NCBI GenBank assembly: GCA_964251665.1
Contig: CAXUKO010000002.1
Coordinates: 434,001 to 498,000, forward strand
Source: JBBQLG01 sp964251665
GTDB lineage: Bacteria; Bacteroidota; Bacteroidia; Cytophagales; Spirosomataceae
Reading direction: 5' to 3'
DNA length: 64,000 nt
Shown here: positions 62,580 to 64,000 of the stretch, piece after piece
How the letters are laid out: each line of letters begins with the position of its first letter
How positions within the stretch are numbered: position 1 is the stretch's first letter
Program-made: the position numbers and the translations under genes
The notes under the pieces: generated by a model
Seen by the model: the letters and a program-made list of their open reading frames with translations, nothing else
Told to the model about the DNA's origin: nothing
The model's database searches: none

Positions 62580-63528
62580 CGTTCCCCCGCCTGTTCATGC
62601 CGTGCATGACGTTCAGGTGGGGGAGGGTGATGAGTGAGAGGAAAATGAATATCAACGGCAGCGGGTCCCAGTGCCGGGCGTACTGCTGCCACCACCAGGC
62701 GAATCCGGCCAGCGACACCAGGGCCAGTGCTGTAAATGGTACCGATTTTAGCCAGACTTGGCCGGCAGTGAGCGGTGCCGACCGACTCTTGAGGTAGCCA
62801 TGTATGGTCTGGAATGAACTCAGGGCGTGCCATCCGCCAAAATACAGGCCAAAAGCGGGTAGTAATGGCAGCCAGTACCCAAGTGCCAGTACGGCCGCCA
62901 GCCGGGCCAGCCGATGCCAGTCAACAGCGACCGGTCTTGCCCGGGAAGCCCGCACGAACAAATAGCCGGTTAACAGTCCCCAATAGAGCCACACCGCCGA
63001 CCCATACCGGACTGCCCGTTTCCATACCGACATTGTTGCGGGGTCAGCGTGCGTGATGCGGTCGAGAATGGGCGTTACCTCAGTCGCGTGGGTCAACAGG
63101 ATAAAGGCCAGTACAAACCCGCCCGCCACGCACCGGGTAACACTCCAGGCAGGCGTAAGGGGCACCCTCTCAATATCGGTTTCGCCAAAGTGCCAGGCCG
63201 AACCCAGTAGAAACAGCAGCAAACTAAGCGCCGGTGCCACAAACCACGCTGCGCCATAAACGGCCATTGTCAACAGGTATCTAACCAGAAACTGGGCCAG
63301 CGAAAAGGATTTCCCCAGCCGGGCGGCTGTTTCCTGGTCAATAAGGTGATCCAGTGCCCCATGCGGAATCCCCGCTACAATCAGTAAACCGGCAAAGACC
63401 AGCCACTGAACCCGCTCCGGCAGCGGACCCGCCACAGCCTGCCATACCACCAGCACAGCACCTAATCCGATAGTAAGGTAGGCTGGTGTGGCTTTAAGGC
63501 GCTGTAGGGGGGCGGTTAACGTAGCCAT
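62563..63528 (-). CDS. blh: beta-carotene 15,15'-dioxygenase, Brp/Blh family
   Basis: 321 residues, about 8 transmembrane helices. Brp/Blh enzymes split beta-carotene to two retinals. His-rich segments expected for the iron site are present: AGIPHGALDHLI, GSAWHFGETD, FGGWHALSSFQTIHGY and LPHLNVMHGMNR. The 5' end overlaps the lycopene cyclase gene by 13 bp (63516-63528), so they are translationally coupled. Such pairs normally supply retinal to a rhodopsin; no rhodopsin gene lies in the window. The C-terminus runs into the minisatellite. Confidence 0.9.
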   Translation of the reverse strand: MATLTAPLQRLKATPAYLTIGLGAVLVVWQAVAGPLPERVQWLVFAGLLIVAGIPHGALDHLIDQETAARLGKSFSLAQFLVRYLLTMAVYGAAWFVAPALSLLLFLLGSAWHFGETDIERVPLTPAWSVTRCVAGGFVLAFILLTHATEVTPILDRITHADPATMSVWKRAVRYGSAVWLYWGLLTGYLFVRASRARPVAVDWHRLARLAAVLALGYWLPLLPAFGLYFGGWHALSSFQTIHGYLKSRSAPLTAGQVWLKSVPFTALALVSLAGFAWWWQQYARHWDPLPLIFIFLSLITLPHLNVMHGMNRRGNEGLRG

Positions 63529-64000
63529 TGGCGAATGAGTTGTTTCAGAAACGGCAAATAGGGTAGGCGGCTAATTAACTTAATTTCGGTGTACAGGTTC
63601 GATTCTTCATCCAGAAACCGCAGAATAGCCGGAAACGATCCGTGCCGGAATAAACTCGAAAACACATTGATGCCCACCGCCGGCTGATTCGCCAGAATGC
63701 CCAGTAATAATCGGTCATAAAACTGGAATCGGCCACGGGTAGCGGGCCAGTCCACCTCTTGACCTTTCAGCAACGGCGTGGCCGCACCGGAACGGGCCAG
63801 TTGAATGCTGTCCAGCCCAATACGCCGGAAGGCGTAGCCGGTAGTTGCTTTTACCATACCAGCCGCCGTACCAATCAGGGTTTCGCCCGCCGAACCGTAG
63901 CGCGCAAACGAAAAATCCGTCATCGGAATCTGCCCTTGTTCAGTGGCTTCAATAGAAAAAGCCAGGCCGGGAAAGTGCGTGTTTATGTAGTCGACCAGCA
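63516..64000 (-). CDS. crtY: lycopene beta-cyclase, C-terminal part (partial)
   Basis: The 5' part lies beyond base 64000. The visible C-terminal 160 residues contain TEQGQIPMTDFSFAR and IGTAAGMVKATTGYAFRRI, typical of CrtY/CrtL-type lycopene cyclases (FAD-binding; converts lycopene to beta-carotene). It overlaps blh downstream by 13 bp, so product and consumer of beta-carotene are coupled. The internal ATG at 63923 is not the true start. Confidence 0.9.
   Translation of the reverse strand, partial: LVDYINTHFPGLAFSIEATEQGQIPMTDFSFARYGSAGETLIGTAAGMVKATTGYAFRRIGLDSIQLARSGAATPLLKGQEVDWPATRGRFQFYDRLLLGILANQPAVGINVFSSLFRHGSFPAILRFLDEESNLYTEIKLISRLPYLPFLKQLIRQWLR

Overview
The window is chromosomal DNA of a Bacteroidota member, most likely a Spirosoma-like cytophagal (inference). 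The pointers are promoters of the TTG / TAnnTTTG type, weak Shine-Dalgarno signals, a CarboxypepD_reg-fused TonB receptor, many lipoproteins and Tat-exported sugar enzymes, a TamB gene divergent from tsaD, and a lycopene cyclase / Blh pair. No taxonomic search was possible.

1-16.6 kb is a carbohydrate-catabolism region. It holds the end of a GH92 alpha-mannosidase gene broken by an in-frame amber codon, an SMP-30 lactonase, a Tat-exported Gfo/Idh/MocA oxidoreductase, a Nif3-like protein, aldose 1-epimerase, an MFS sugar-acid transporter, two SDR dehydrogenases, a Tat-exported TIM-barrel epimerase, a large dehydrogenase with a C-terminal cytochrome c, and an SDR / FAH-fold dehydratase-hydrolase / ketoglutarate-semialdehyde-dehydrogenase-like set. 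This looks like non-phosphorylating (Weimberg-like) sugar-acid breakdown. An M81 (MlrC) metallopeptidase follows.

16.6-18.7 kb carries small hypothetical genes, a lipoprotein and a decayed fragment of a HIT-family gene.

18.75-31.5 kb is an integrated mobile element of about 12.7 kb in the 3' end of tRNA-Asp(GUC). The intact tRNA lies at the right end, and a perfect 47-bp copy of its 3' part lies at the left end beside a tyrosine recombinase. The element has its own replication module: an excisionase-like HTH protein, a VRR-NUC nuclease, an SF3/P4-type helicase and a Toprim protein, with a long nested inverted repeat between the last two. I see no capsid, packaging or conjugation genes. Its cargo includes a compact ADP-ribosyltransferase with the full R / STS / ExE signature, followed by an XRE regulator, with an operator-like palindrome inside the shared promoter. 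This is the best candidate for an undescribed toxin-antitoxin or defence module.

31.8-44.1 kb holds a LOV-like PAS protein, a royal-jelly-type lipoprotein, and a metal-efflux-type operon (TolC protein, adaptor, MgtE, RND pump) with an MgtE gene inside it. After these come an acidic protein, an alpha/beta hydrolase and an AT-richer pair (retropepsin-like protease, small unknown protein).

44.2-64 kb holds TamB, tsaD, a TonB siderophore-type receptor with a secreted sialidase-fold protein, a MOSC protein, a polytopic membrane protein, a 2-hydroxyacid dehydrogenase, a GH43 glycosidase, a coiled-coil protein, a large multi-PAS histidine kinase, and an overlapping blh / lycopene cyclase pair that would make beta-carotene and retinal. 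Several striking palindromic repeats sit between these genes.
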